A stretch of 64,000 nt of DNA from Sinomonas cellulolyticus. Its GTDB lineage: Bacteria; Actinomycetota; Actinomycetes; Actinomycetales; Micrococcaceae. Position 1 is the first letter of the stretch. The number at the start of each line of letters is the position of its first letter. The position numbers were made by a program, and so were the translations under genes. The stretch is from assembly GCF_014656475.1 (NCBI RefSeq), contig NZ_BNCM01000009.1, positions 62,001 through 126,000 of the forward strand, written 5' to 3'. This document shows positions 9,541 to 18,691 of this stretch, in pieces. Under the pieces are notes generated by a model. That model was not told where the DNA came from. It was given only the letters and a program-made list of their open reading frames with translations, and ran no database searches.

Positions 9541-11196
9541 ATGAGCGATGGACCGCTCATCGTCCAGAGCGACAAGACGATCCTGCTCGAGGTGGACCAT
9601 CCGCTCTCGACGGAGGCGCGCCACGCGATCGCGGCGTTCGCCGAGCTCGAGCGCGCGCCCGAGCATGTGCACACCTACCGGATCACGCCGCTAGGGCTCT
9701 GGAACGCCCGTGCGGCCGGGCTGGACGCGGAGCAGGTCCTCAACACGCTCCTGACCTACTCGAGGTTCCCGGTCCCCCACCCCCTCCTGATCGACATCGA
9801 GGAGACGATGTCGCGCTACGGGCGCCTCCGGCTCGAGAAGGACCCTGTTCACGGACTCGTGCTCCGCTCCGAGGACTTCCCGGTGCTCGAGGAGGTGCAC
9901 CGCGCCAAGAAGATCGCGCCGATGCTGGGCCCGCGCATCGACCCGCAGACCACCGTGGTCCACTCCTCCCAGCGCGGGGCGCTCAAGCAGGCCCTGCTGA
10001 AGATCGGGTGGCCGGCGGAGGACCGCGCCGGCTACGTCGACGGCACCCCGCACCCGATCGCCCTCGAGGAGCGGGGATGGACACTGCGCCCGTACCAGCG
10101 GGTGGCGGCGGAGAACTTCTGGGCCGGCGGCAGCGGCGTCGTCGTGCTTCCGTGCGGTGCGGGGAAGACGCTGGTCGGGGCGGCGGCGATGGCGCAGTCC
10201 TCGACCACCGCCCTGATCCTCGTGACCAACACCGTCTCCGCCCGGCAGTGGCGTGACGAGCTGCTCAAGCGGACCACGCTCACGGAGGACGAGATCGGCG
10301 AGTACTCCGGCGCGGTGAAGGAGGTCCGCCCCGTCACCATCGCCACCTATCAGGTGCTCACGTCCAAGCGCGGCGGCCTCTACCCCCACCTCGAGCTGCT
10401 CGACGCGAACGACTGGGGACTCATCATCTACGACGAGGTGCACCTGCTGCCCGCGCCGATCTTCCGCATGACCGCTGACCTCCAGGCGCGGCGGCGGCTC
10501 GGGCTCACTGCGACCCTCGTGCGCGAGGACGGCCGGGAGGGCGAGGTTTTCTCGCTCATCGGGCCCAAGCGGTACGACGCCCCGTGGAAGGACATCGAGG
10601 CGCAGGGCTACATCGCTCCCGCGGACTGCGTGGAGGTCCGCGTGGACCTCCCGCGGGACGAGCGGATGGCGTACGCCATGGCCGAGGAGGCGGACAAGTA
10701 CCGGCTGTGTGCCGCCAGCGAGACCAAGACCGCGGTCGTGGAGAAGCTCGTGGCGCGGCATGCCGACGAGCAGCTGCTCGTGATCGGCCAATTCCTCGAT
10801 CAGCTCGCGGAGATCGGCGAGCGGATCGGAGCGCCGGTCATCACCGGGGCGACGAGCGTGAAGGAGCGGCAGCGGCTGTTCGATGCGTTCCGGGCGGGTG
10901 AGGAGAAGCGGCTCGTGGTCTCCAAGGTCGCGAACTTCTCGATCGACCTTCCGGAGGCCTCCGTGGCCATCCAGGTCTCCGGTTCCTTCGGGTCGCGCCA
11001 GGAGGAGGCCCAGCGCCTCGGCCGGCTCCTGCGGCCCAAGTCGGACGGTCGTGCGGCCCGGTTCTACGCGCTCGTTGCACGGGACACCCTGGACCAGGAC
11101 TTCGCAGCGAAGCGCCAGCGCTTCCTCGCAGAGCAGGGATACGCCTATCGGATCCTCGACGCGAACGACGTGCCATCAACAGGCTCCGGGGACTGA
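9541..11196 (+). CDS. XPB-type DNA repair helicase
   Basis: The protein is 551 residues from the ATG at 9541, which follows AAGGAGG by 6 nt. It is an SF2 helicase of the bacterial XPB/RAD25 family: an N-terminal damage-recognition-like domain, LRPYQRVAAENFW (Q-motif region), Walker A GAGKT (about residue 205), DEVH box (about 297), LGLTATLVREDGREGEVFSLIGPKRYD with the RED motif typical of XPB, and a C-terminal helicase domain ending in QEEAQRLGRLLRPK. It unwinds DNA 3'-5' and probably acts in nucleotide excision repair or transcription-linked repair. It pairs with the upstream XPB-N-like protein. Confidence 0.93.
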   Translation: MSDGPLIVQSDKTILLEVDHPLSTEARHAIAAFAELERAPEHVHTYRITPLGLWNARAAGLDAEQVLNTLLTYSRFPVPHPLLIDIEETMSRYGRLRLEKDPVHGLVLRSEDFPVLEEVHRAKKIAPMLGPRIDPQTTVVHSSQRGALKQALLKIGWPAEDRAGYVDGTPHPIALEERGWTLRPYQRVAAENFWAGGSGVVVLPCGAGKTLVGAAAMAQSSTTALILVTNTVSARQWRDELLKRTTLTEDEIGEYSGAVKEVRPVTIATYQVLTSKRGGLYPHLELLDANDWGLIIYDEVHLLPAPIFRMTADLQARRRLGLTATLVREDGREGEVFSLIGPKRYDAPWKDIEAQGYIAPADCVEVRVDLPRDERMAYAMAEEADKYRLCAASETKTAVVEKLVARHADEQLLVIGQFLDQLAEIGERIGAPVITGATSVKERQRLFDAFRAGEEKRLVVSKVANFSIDLPEASVAIQVSGSFGSRQEEAQRLGRLLRPKSDGRAARFYALVARDTLDQDFAAKRQRFLAEQGYAYRILDANDVPSTGSGD

Positions 11197-11471
11197 TCGA
11201 CAGCTCCTGTGATCGTTGAGCGTCCAACGGCTTCCGGTCCACGGGAATTGAAGAGTGATCTACATCACATTACGGTGCGCGCGCTCGTACGATGAGTCCT
11301 GCAGGTCGGAGGGGGCTCCGCCTGAGCGCTGGGGACGCGCAGCCCACTGCACCCGGTGGGCACATAGGGTCGCGGTATGACCGCGTAAGCCCGATCAGGC
11401 TAGCTGGGGGCCGGCCGCGACATTCATGAGATCGCGGGACTGCATTCGTTCTCAGGAAACGAGAACTCCTC
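11197..11471. promoter_or_regulatory. Intergenic region with a CRP/GlxR-like site and weak hairpin
   Basis: AGTGA-TCTACA-TCACA at 11254-11269 matches the CRP/FNR-family consensus TGTGA-N6-TCACA at nine of ten positions. It lies about 200 bp upstream of the Cna_B-like gene. A 6-bp inverted repeat (GTTCTC / GAGAAC) sits just before that gene's ATG and could mask translation. No other feature is seen in this 275-bp gap. Confidence 0.5.
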
Positions 11472-13589
11472 ATGAAACTCATCCATCGCACCCGTTGGGG
11501 TGCGCTAGTGGGCGTGGGCGCGCTCGTCATTGCGACGGCGGCACCCCTCCACGCAGCTACGCTCGACGGGAGCACTTTTGACGCCGGCAATGGCTCGCTG
11601 ACCACGAGCCTCTCCGGTGAGGTCGACTGGGCGACTCCCAACTTCGGCGTCAACTGTAAGGACACAACCTTCAGCTCGTACTGTCGCGACGACACCCCCT
11701 CGGGCAAGAACGACAACGCGTTCGGCAATGGCACCAAGGAGGACACGGTCAGCCCCACAGTCGTTAGCGGTGCGATTCCTCCGAACAAGAGCGACCTGAC
11801 CCGGTTCTTCGCCAAAGTCGTCACAGAACAGAACGGTAGCGATTACGCCTACCTCGCGTGGGAGCGGAAGAACAACCCGTCCGGCACCACCAACATGGAT
11901 TTCGAGCTCAACCAGAGCAAACTCGTTGACGGCAATGGCATCCCCGTACGCACCGACGGCGACATCCTGATGGACTTCCACCTCGCGAACGGTGGAACCA
12001 GCCCGACCATCATCTGGTACCGGTGGAACGCCACCGCCGGCTCCTGCGAAGCAACCGGTGCACCGCCCTGCTGGGGACCTGGAACGACAATTACAAACTC
12101 CGGCGGAATTCTCGGCAACTTCCAAGCCTCGGTCAACACCGCTACCGGCCAAGCGAATGATGCATTCGCCGGAACGGTACTGACGACAGCTCCCGGTCCA
12201 CTCGACCCGTTCACCTTCGGCGAAGCAGCAGTAAACCTCGAGGGCGCGGGGATCATTCAACAGAACTCGTGCGTGACGCTCAACAACGCCTACGTCAAGA
12301 GCCGGTCGTCCGACTCGTTCACGTCAGAAATCAAGGACTTCATTCTGCCGATCAATCTCGGCTTCCAGAAGTGCGGCAGTATCACGATTCAGAAGACGTC
12401 CATCGGCGGTACGGGGACGTTCAACTACACTGACACGTCTTCCGTGGCGCAGGCGCCGAACTCCAACCTTACGTCACCGTTCTCCATCACGACTCAGGTC
12501 GCCGGAACGGCAAAGGCAGCTCCGACCTTCGTCAACCTCAGAGCGGGAACCTACACCTTCACCGAGAACCCGACGACCGGGTTTGACCCAACCAATCTGA
12601 CATGTACTGTCCCACCGGGAGGGAAATCGACCTACACGGCTTCGCCCGACCACACGGTAGCGAACGTTACCCTCGTGGGCGGTGAGAACGTAACGTGCAC
12701 CTACGAGAACACTGCTCAGGCAAATCTCTACGTCGTGAAGAAGACCGTCCCTAATCCGGACTCGACCGGGACGCTCTTCAACTTCACCGGCAACCTCACG
12801 GGCAGCATTGCAAATAAGGGCACCATCGCCGACCCAAATGTGCTTCCAAACCAGACGTACACCTCGACTGAATCTCCGACGATTGGCAGCCCCGGCCCAG
12901 CTCCGCGCTGGGACCTGACAACGGACAGCGGCTGCGTCAACACCGTGTCCGGCACGGCGGCGACCAACGCATCGATTGATGTCGGTAAGGCGACGGCAAC
13001 CTTCAACCCAGTACCTGGCGACAACCTCACATGCACGTTCGTCAACCAAGAACGCGGCCAGATCGTAGTCACCAAAGTGGACGACCAAGGGAACACAGCT
13101 CCTTCGCTCAACGGCGCAATCTTCACACTCCTCGACAAGTCTGGGAATGCGCTTACAGGGAACCTTGCTGACAGCACAACGTGCACGATCAGTGGAGCAA
13201 CGACAACCACTGCGGGCACCTGCTCGTTCACAGACGTCTATCCCGGCACCTACACCGTGCGGGAGACGACGCCACCCACGGGTTACTCGGCTGGGCCCGA
13301 CGCAACAAATGTTGTGGTTGCGCCCGGTGCAGGGTACGACTCCGCCGTGCCAGCCGCCGCAGTGACCGTCAAGGATCCGCGGCAGTTCACGGTGATCGTC
13401 CTTGTGTGCCGGAACTCCGACCACTCGCTGTACCCGAGCCAAGTCACGCTCGATGGTTCGGCGGCAGTGACCTCGCTTGGAGCTGGCGGCGGCGGCGCGA
13501 TCTCTGACGCGTCACTCTGCGCGCTTCAGGGTGCAACGTTCAGCCCCGAGGGCACTGGCAACCACACCAGCGGGATCAACATCCAGTAA
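11472..13589 (+). CDS. Large secreted prealbumin/Cna_B-like repeat protein
   Basis: This is a 705-residue secreted protein with a Sec signal peptide (MKLIHRTRW..., cleavage after about AAPLHAA). An N-terminal domain of about 270 residues with paired cysteines is followed by three tandem beta-rich modules starting near CGSITIQKTS, NLYVVKKTV and GQIVVTKVDDQGN. These have the SpaA/Cna_B prealbumin-like look, and the lysines in the first strand are where isopeptide-forming lysines normally sit. Frequent YTFTEN, YTSTES and YTVRET strands support this. There is no LPXTG, membrane tail or S-layer motif, so it is released or bound non-covalently. GC content is lower than its neighbours, hinting at transfer. 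It probably has an adhesive or matrix role; this is inference. Confidence 0.8.
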   Translation: MKLIHRTRWGALVGVGALVIATAAPLHAATLDGSTFDAGNGSLTTSLSGEVDWATPNFGVNCKDTTFSSYCRDDTPSGKNDNAFGNGTKEDTVSPTVVSGAIPPNKSDLTRFFAKVVTEQNGSDYAYLAWERKNNPSGTTNMDFELNQSKLVDGNGIPVRTDGDILMDFHLANGGTSPTIIWYRWNATAGSCEATGAPPCWGPGTTITNSGGILGNFQASVNTATGQANDAFAGTVLTTAPGPLDPFTFGEAAVNLEGAGIIQQNSCVTLNNAYVKSRSSDSFTSEIKDFILPINLGFQKCGSITIQKTSIGGTGTFNYTDTSSVAQAPNSNLTSPFSITTQVAGTAKAAPTFVNLRAGTYTFTENPTTGFDPTNLTCTVPPGGKSTYTASPDHTVANVTLVGGENVTCTYENTAQANLYVVKKTVPNPDSTGTLFNFTGNLTGSIANKGTIADPNVLPNQTYTSTESPTIGSPGPAPRWDLTTDSGCVNTVSGTAATNASIDVGKATATFNPVPGDNLTCTFVNQERGQIVVTKVDDQGNTAPSLNGAIFTLLDKSGNALTGNLADSTTCTISGATTTTAGTCSFTDVYPGTYTVRETTPPTGYSAGPDATNVVVAPGAGYDSAVPAAAVTVKDPRQFTVIVLVCRNSDHSLYPSQVTLDGSAAVTSLGAGGGGAISDASLCALQGATFSPEGTGNHTSGINIQ

Positions 13590-13615
13590 TCAACCACCAG
13601 TCTGATCTGGCATCC

Positions 13616-13643
13616 GAGGCCCCGCTGCCCACAGCGGGGCCTC
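13616..13643 (+). terminator. Terminator of the Cna_B-like gene
   Basis: A perfect 12-bp stem (GAGGCCCCGCTG / CAGCGGGGCCTC) with a CCCA loop lies 26 bp after the stop codon. The 165 bp that follow, up to the next gene, are AT-rich and hold no recognisable element other than the presumed promoter of that gene. Confidence 0.85.
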
Positions 13644-13808
13644 ACCCTTAGAGCAATAACTACACCGTATTTACAAAATCGCCACTCAGATCTACTCTGG
13701 AATCGCTGACGGGAAACACCAAGTCCTCGCGGGGCGCCCTGACCGGGGCGAGAGGACTCTCATCACGGTCCATTCCGGCATCCGCCCGTACCCTCACGGA
13801 GCTTTCCC

Positions 13809-14270
13809 ATGCGCAAGGCATTCTTCGTTGTCGCTGCCCTCATGTTCCTCGACACCATCGTCCAGCTCTACCTCGCCGCGTTCGGCGCCTTCGCCGAGAG
13901 CCTCCTCGGCGAGGACTCGTTCGCCTACCACTTCATCAACGGCTACTTCATCCTGCGTGGCCTGTCGCTCCTCGCGATCCTCTTCGCGGCCCTGGCGAGG
14001 GCCGGCAAGAACACCGTCTGGCTCACCGTGGGCATCTTCGCCCTGACCTGGGTCCAGATGCTCGTGTTCGTGGTGGGCGGCATGCTGACAGGTGCCGGCC
14101 CGGAGAACCCGACGGTGCCCGGCGCCTGGGCCGTCGCGACCCATGCTGTCACCGGCCTGCTGATCATCTTCTGCTGCTACTGGCTCATGCTCCGCGCCCG
14201 CCGCCTCGACAAGACCGGCTCGGTCGCCCGGCCGGCCGACGCCGCGCAGCAGCCGGCCGCCACCGTCTGA
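13809..14270 (+). CDS. Four-helix membrane protein (DUF6220-like)
   Basis: The 153-residue integral membrane protein has four predicted helices at about residues 3-25, 45-65, 72-95 and 112-130, then a polar Ala-rich cytoplasmic tail. The layout and helix spacing are like DUF6220-type proteins; the match is tentative. The ATG follows GGAG by 6 nt. It lies 28 bp before the multicopper oxidase gene with no terminator between, so the two are probably co-transcribed. It may then support that enzyme in the membrane. Confidence 0.65.
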   Translation: MRKAFFVVAALMFLDTIVQLYLAAFGAFAESLLGEDSFAYHFINGYFILRGLSLLAILFAALARAGKNTVWLTVGIFALTWVQMLVFVVGGMLTGAGPENPTVPGAWAVATHAVTGLLIIFCCYWLMLRARRLDKTGSVARPADAAQQPAATV

Positions 14271-14298
14271 TCACCCCACCGCACCCTGGGGAGGCACC

Positions 14299-16275
14299 AT
14301 GGCCGGCTCGGCCGTGCTCGGCGTCGACCTGCTCCTCGCCGCGGCCTGCACCGTGGCGTGGGCGGGCGCCCTCACCGCAGCTGTTGCCCTCGGACGCACG
14401 ACGCCGCCGGGCTGGCTTCCGCGGTGGGCGCCGGCGGCCGCGGGCGCTATCGGCGGGCTCCTCGGGGCCGGGCGTCTGGCCATCCTGGCCATCGCCCCAC
14501 CCGTCTTGGCGGGTGACCGGCTCCTGGGCGCCGCAGCGCTCACGGCACCCGGGAGCGCTGCCGGGATCGCCGCCGTCGTCCTCCTGAGCCGCGGCTCCAG
14601 CAGACATCCCGAGACCGGCGCCGGCGGCGAGGCGAACCGCCGCCGGCGCCCGCGGCTGGCCCTGACGGGGCTCGTCGCCGCGGCGGCGTTCACGGCGGCG
14701 GCGTTCATCGCCACGCTCACTTTCGGCACACCGGCCGGCTGGCTGCCGCTGGCCGTCCTCGCCTCACTCGCGGTCTTGGCCACGGGAACCGCCGCGATCG
14801 GATTCGGCCGGGGCTGGAGGCACCGCGCCGTCGTGCCGCTCGCGGGGCTCGGGGCCGCAGTGCTGGCCGGCTCGCTCGCGGTCTCCTGGATGGACAGCCG
14901 GGCCGCGCCGCCCTCGGCCTTCCACGATGCGGGCCACCATGCAGCCGCACCAGCCGCCGCCTCGCCGCCTCTGGCGGAGCGCAGCGTGGACTCGCTCCGC
15001 GGTCCCTCCACGGGGCCTGTGCACGCGTTCACCCTCCACGCCCGCAGCGAGCAAGTCACCCTCGACGACGGCCGGACGGTCAGCGCCCTCACGTTCGGCT
15101 CCCTGCCAGGCCCCGAACTGCGCGCGGTCCAGGGCGAGACCGTCAGGGTCACGCTCGTCAACGACTCGGTGGCCGACGGCGTGACCCTCCACTGGCACGG
15201 CTACGACGTGCCCAACGCCATGGACGGCGTGCCCGGGGTCACGCAGGACGCAGTGATGCCCGGCCATTCCTTCACCTACGAGTTCCCCGCGGCCCAGACG
15301 GGCACCTACTGGTACCACACGCACCAGAACGGGTCGGCGGACGTCCCGCTCGGGCTGTACGGGGCGCTCATCGTGGACCCGGCCTCCCCCGATGCGCCCC
15401 TTCCGTCCGGTGCCGAGGACCTCACGGTCCCGGTCCACTCGATCGGCGGCTCGACGCTGTTCGGCTACCACGCCGCGCCCTGGTCCGAGACCGTGGCCCC
15501 CGGCACGCCCGTGCGCGTGCGGCTCATCAACACGGACCAGCTCACCCAGCGGTTCAGCGTCGCGGGGGCGGCGTTCCGGCTCGCAGCGGTCGACGGCGGG
15601 GAGGTCGCCGGCGGGGCGGAGCTCACCGGCGCGGTGCTGCCCCTTGCGGCGGGCGGCCGGTACGACGTCGTGCTGACCATGCCAGAGCGCCCGGTGCAGA
15701 TCGCCCTCGAAGGCTCCCGCGGCGGGAGCCTCACGCTCGTGCCCTCCGGCGAGCAGGCGCCGTCGTCCGCACCGCGCTTCACGCCGGGCCCCGAGCTCGA
15801 CCTCGCATCCTACGGCGCGCCGGCTGCGACACCGGCGCCGGCGGCGGACGCCTCCGCGACGTACGTCGCCGACCACCTCCTCCGGTTCGTGGAGGGCGTT
15901 CCGCGCTTCGCGTTCACCGTCAATGGCGCGGTCTACCCGAACATCCCGCCGCTCGTCGTGCGCGAGGGCGAGAAGGTGCTCATCACGATCGTGAACCGCA
16001 GCGACGACGTCCATCCGATGCACCCCCACGGCCACCACGTGCGAGTGATGAGCATCGACGGGCGGCCCGTGACCGGGGACCTTCGGATGGACAGCCTCGA
16101 GGTCCGGCCGGGGCAGGTGTGGACGGTGTTGCTCACCGCGGACAATCCGGGCATCTGGATGGACCACTGCCACAACCTGAACCACGCGCGGGACGGCATG
16201 GTGTTCCACCTCGCCTACGACGGGATCTCGACCCCGTTCGCGCACGGAGGCGCCTCCGCGAATCGGCCCGAATGA
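14299..16275 (+). CDS. Membrane-anchored multicopper oxidase
   Basis: The protein is 658 residues. About 210 N-terminal residues form five or six membrane helices. A His-rich linker leads into a laccase-like domain. All four copper motifs are visible: HWHG (about 297), YHTHQN (about 337), HPMHPHGHH (about 571) and HCHNLNHARDGM (about 622-633). It should oxidise a phenolic, metal (Cu+, Mn2+ or Fe2+) or similar donor outside the membrane and reduce O2 to water. The helical N-terminus replaces the usual Tat signal, so the enzyme stays in the membrane. The preceding membrane protein is the likely partner, and a two-component system follows. Confidence 0.88.
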   Translation: MAGSAVLGVDLLLAAACTVAWAGALTAAVALGRTTPPGWLPRWAPAAAGAIGGLLGAGRLAILAIAPPVLAGDRLLGAAALTAPGSAAGIAAVVLLSRGSSRHPETGAGGEANRRRRPRLALTGLVAAAAFTAAAFIATLTFGTPAGWLPLAVLASLAVLATGTAAIGFGRGWRHRAVVPLAGLGAAVLAGSLAVSWMDSRAAPPSAFHDAGHHAAAPAAASPPLAERSVDSLRGPSTGPVHAFTLHARSEQVTLDDGRTVSALTFGSLPGPELRAVQGETVRVTLVNDSVADGVTLHWHGYDVPNAMDGVPGVTQDAVMPGHSFTYEFPAAQTGTYWYHTHQNGSADVPLGLYGALIVDPASPDAPLPSGAEDLTVPVHSIGGSTLFGYHAAPWSETVAPGTPVRVRLINTDQLTQRFSVAGAAFRLAAVDGGEVAGGAELTGAVLPLAAGGRYDVVLTMPERPVQIALEGSRGGSLTLVPSGEQAPSSAPRFTPGPELDLASYGAPAATPAPAADASATYVADHLLRFVEGVPRFAFTVNGAVYPNIPPLVVREGEKVLITIVNRSDDVHPMHPHGHHVRVMSIDGRPVTGDLRMDSLEVRPGQVWTVLLTADNPGIWMDHCHNLNHARDGMVFHLAYDGISTPFAHGGASANRPE

Positions 16276-16372
16276 CGTCCAACGCTGCCCATGTTCCGTG
16301 CAGTGCGGACCGAGCCGTCGGCGCAAGACCGCACAGCGAACGTCCAGACAATTCTCAGAGTCTGGGGGCACG

Positions 16373-17086
16373 ATGGGAGCCGTGAAGAAGACCGATCATG
16401 AAGCCAAGCTCCTCGTCGTCGATGACGAGCCCAACATCCGGGAACTCCTCTCGACGTCCCTGAGGTTCGCCGGGTTCGAAGTCGTTGCGGCAGGGAACGG
16501 GCGCGAAGCCCTCGCGGCCGCGGAGGCGCAGTCGCCCGACCTTGTGGTCCTCGACGTCATGCTCCCGGACATGGACGGCTTCACCGTGACGCGGAAACTG
16601 CGGGCGGCCGGCCGCCACGTCCCGGTCCTCTTCCTCACGGCCAAGGACGAGACCGAGGACAAGGTCCAGGGCCTCACCGTGGGCGGCGACGACTACGTGA
16701 CCAAGCCGTTCAGCCTCGACGAGGTCGTGGCCCGTATCCGCGCCGTCCTGCGGCGCACCCAGCCGGTGCTCGACGACGACGCCGTGATCCGGGTCGATGA
16801 CCTCGAGCTCGACGACGACGCGCACGAGGTGCGACGCGGGGGCGTGAACATCGACCTCTCCCCCACCGAGTTCAAGCTCCTCCGCTACCTCATGCTCAAC
16901 CCCAACCGGGTCCTGTCCAAGTCGCAGATCCTGGACCACGTCTGGGAGTACGACTTCAACGGCGACGCCTCGATCGTCGAGTCCTACATCTCCTACCTGC
17001 GCCGCAAGGTCGATGCCAACGGCCCCGGGCTCATCCAGACCAAGCGCGGCGTCGGCTACGTCCTGCGGACAGCGGAGAAGCGCTGA
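16373..17086 (+). CDS. OmpR-family response regulator, PhoP-like
   Basis: The 237-residue protein has a receiver domain with phospho-acceptor Asp61 (VVLDVMLPDMDGF), acidic pair DDE and Lys in GGDDYVTKPFSLDEVVAR, then a winged-helix effector domain (SPTEFKLLRYLML, VESYISYLRRKV, KRGVGYVLR). Its sequence is strikingly like mycobacterial PhoP across both domains. The ATG at 16373 follows a GGGGG tract; an upstream in-frame ATG lacks a ribosome binding site. Three nt separate it from the kinase gene. It likely controls surface or secretion genes; the WXG100 gene just downstream is a candidate target. Confidence 0.92.
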   Translation: MGAVKKTDHEAKLLVVDDEPNIRELLSTSLRFAGFEVVAAGNGREALAAAEAQSPDLVVLDVMLPDMDGFTVTRKLRAAGRHVPVLFLTAKDETEDKVQGLTVGGDDYVTKPFSLDEVVARIRAVLRRTQPVLDDDAVIRVDDLELDDDAHEVRRGGVNIDLSPTEFKLLRYLMLNPNRVLSKSQILDHVWEYDFNGDASIVESYISYLRRKVDANGPGLIQTKRGVGYVLRTAEKR

Positions 17087-17089
17087 TCC

Positions 17090-18598
17090 GTGCTCGCTCT
17101 GTGGAAGAGGGCGTCCCTGCGCTCTCAGCTCGTCGCGATCATGATGGTCCTCCTCACGGGGGCCATCTTCCTGACGGCGGCGGCCACAGTCACCCAGCTG
17201 AGGACCTACCTCGTGGGGCAGCTCGACCTCCGGCTCACCAACGCGTCCGACTACGCGAAGAACAACCAGGACATTGACCTCCTGACGACCGAGAATCCGC
17301 TCGTCCCCCAGGACTACGTCCTCGTGATCTATCCCCAGGGCGGGAAGCCGAGCGTCTACAACACGCCGGACCCTGCGATCGGGCGCCCCGACATCCCTTC
17401 GATCACCCCGGACGAGGCGCGCGCGATGCAGCAGCGCGACGAGGTCCGGCAGGTCCGCGGCACCGCGAATTCGACCGACTGGCGCTACACGGCGATCCCC
17501 GTCCGGGTGGTGGCGAGCAACACGCCCGCGGCCATCGTCATCGCCCTGCCGCTGACCGACGTCGAGAATGCAATCCAGCACACCCTCACGCTCACCGCGG
17601 GCGTCGGCATCGTGACGCTCGCCTCCGTCTTCGCCATCGCGATGTGGACCGTCACGCGCGCCTTCAGGCCACTGCGGCGCGTGGAGAAGACCGCTGCAGC
17701 CATCGCCGCGGGCGACCTCTCCCAGCGCGTCGACGCCGAAACGCCGGGCACCGAGCTCGGGCGCCTCTCCTCCTCGCTCAACGCCATGCTCTCCCACATC
17801 GAGGTGGCGTTCCAGGCGCGCATGGCGTCCGAGGCACGCATGCGCAGGTTCATCTCTGACGCCTCGCATGAGCTCCGCACCCCGCTCGTGACGATCCGCG
17901 GCTTCTCCGAGCTCTACCGCCATGGCGCACTCGCGACCGACCAGGACGTCGCGACAGCGATGGGCCGGATCGAGAGCGAGGCCAAGCGGATGGGGACCAT
18001 GGTCGAGGACCTTCTCACACTGGCCCGGCTCGACGAGCAGCGGCCGCTCGTGCTCAAGCCGATCGACCTCCTGCCCGTGGGCCACGATGCGGTCGTGGAC
18101 GTACGGGCGACCGCGCCGGACCGCGAGGTGCGGCTCGTGGGGCTCGCCGGGCCTGCCCCGGCACCCGCCCCGACACTCGGCGACGAGGCGCGCATCCGGC
18201 AGGTGGTGGGCAACCTCGTCGGCAACGCGCTCGCCTACACCCCCGCCGGCTCACCGCTGGAGATCGCCGTCGGCACACGTGTTGCGGGCACTCGCACGGT
18301 CGCGGTCCTCGAGCTGCGGGACCACGGCCCGGGCATCGAGGAGAAGGACGCCGCGAAGATCTTCGAACGCTTCTACCGCGCCGACACCTCCCGTACCCGC
18401 CAGACGGGCGGAACGGGGCTCGGGCTCGCCATCGTGGCGGCCATCATCGGCTCCCACAACGGGACCGTCAGGTACCAGGACACCCCCGGGGGCGGCTCGA
18501 CGTTCGTGATCGAGATGCCGTACGTCGACGTGCCTGAGCAACCCTCCGCGCCCCCGGCATCCGCTACCGAGAAATCCTCCCGCGAGTTGTCCACATAG
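17090..18598 (+). CDS. Sensor histidine kinase, PhoR-like
   Basis: This is a 502-residue membrane kinase. The first helix (about 17-38) and second (about 178-198) flank a 140-residue extracytoplasmic sensor. HAMP, HisKA and HATPase domains follow. The phosphorylated residue is His260 in SDASHELRTPLVTIRGF. The N, G1 and G2 boxes appear as VGNLVGNALAYTP, LELRDHGPGIEEKD and GGTGLGLAIV. The GTG start comes 3 nt after the response regulator stop. It should sense an external condition and phosphorylate the PhoP-like regulator; the signal is unknown. Confidence 0.93.
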   Translation: MLALWKRASLRSQLVAIMMVLLTGAIFLTAAATVTQLRTYLVGQLDLRLTNASDYAKNNQDIDLLTTENPLVPQDYVLVIYPQGGKPSVYNTPDPAIGRPDIPSITPDEARAMQQRDEVRQVRGTANSTDWRYTAIPVRVVASNTPAAIVIALPLTDVENAIQHTLTLTAGVGIVTLASVFAIAMWTVTRAFRPLRRVEKTAAAIAAGDLSQRVDAETPGTELGRLSSSLNAMLSHIEVAFQARMASEARMRRFISDASHELRTPLVTIRGFSELYRHGALATDQDVATAMGRIESEAKRMGTMVEDLLTLARLDEQRPLVLKPIDLLPVGHDAVVDVRATAPDREVRLVGLAGPAPAPAPTLGDEARIRQVVGNLVGNALAYTPAGSPLEIAVGTRVAGTRTVAVLELRDHGPGIEEKDAAKIFERFYRADTSRTRQTGGTGLGLAIVAAIIGSHNGTVRYQDTPGGGSTFVIEMPYVDVPEQPSAPPASATEKSSRELST

Positions 18599-18691
18599 GG
18601 ACGACGGCGGCTGCCCCGGCGCAGCACCCTTCCCTAGGGTCGAGGAGAAGGCGCGGAAGGGCCGCGGCGGATCAGGGAAGGAACCGGACCC

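Noticed and set aside
14764..18085. Long minus-strand frames opposite the multicopper oxidase and the two-component genes
   Set aside because: The plus-strand proteins have complete catalytic motifs; the minus-strand translations are Arg/His/Val/Asp-rich low-quality shadows without recognisable domains.
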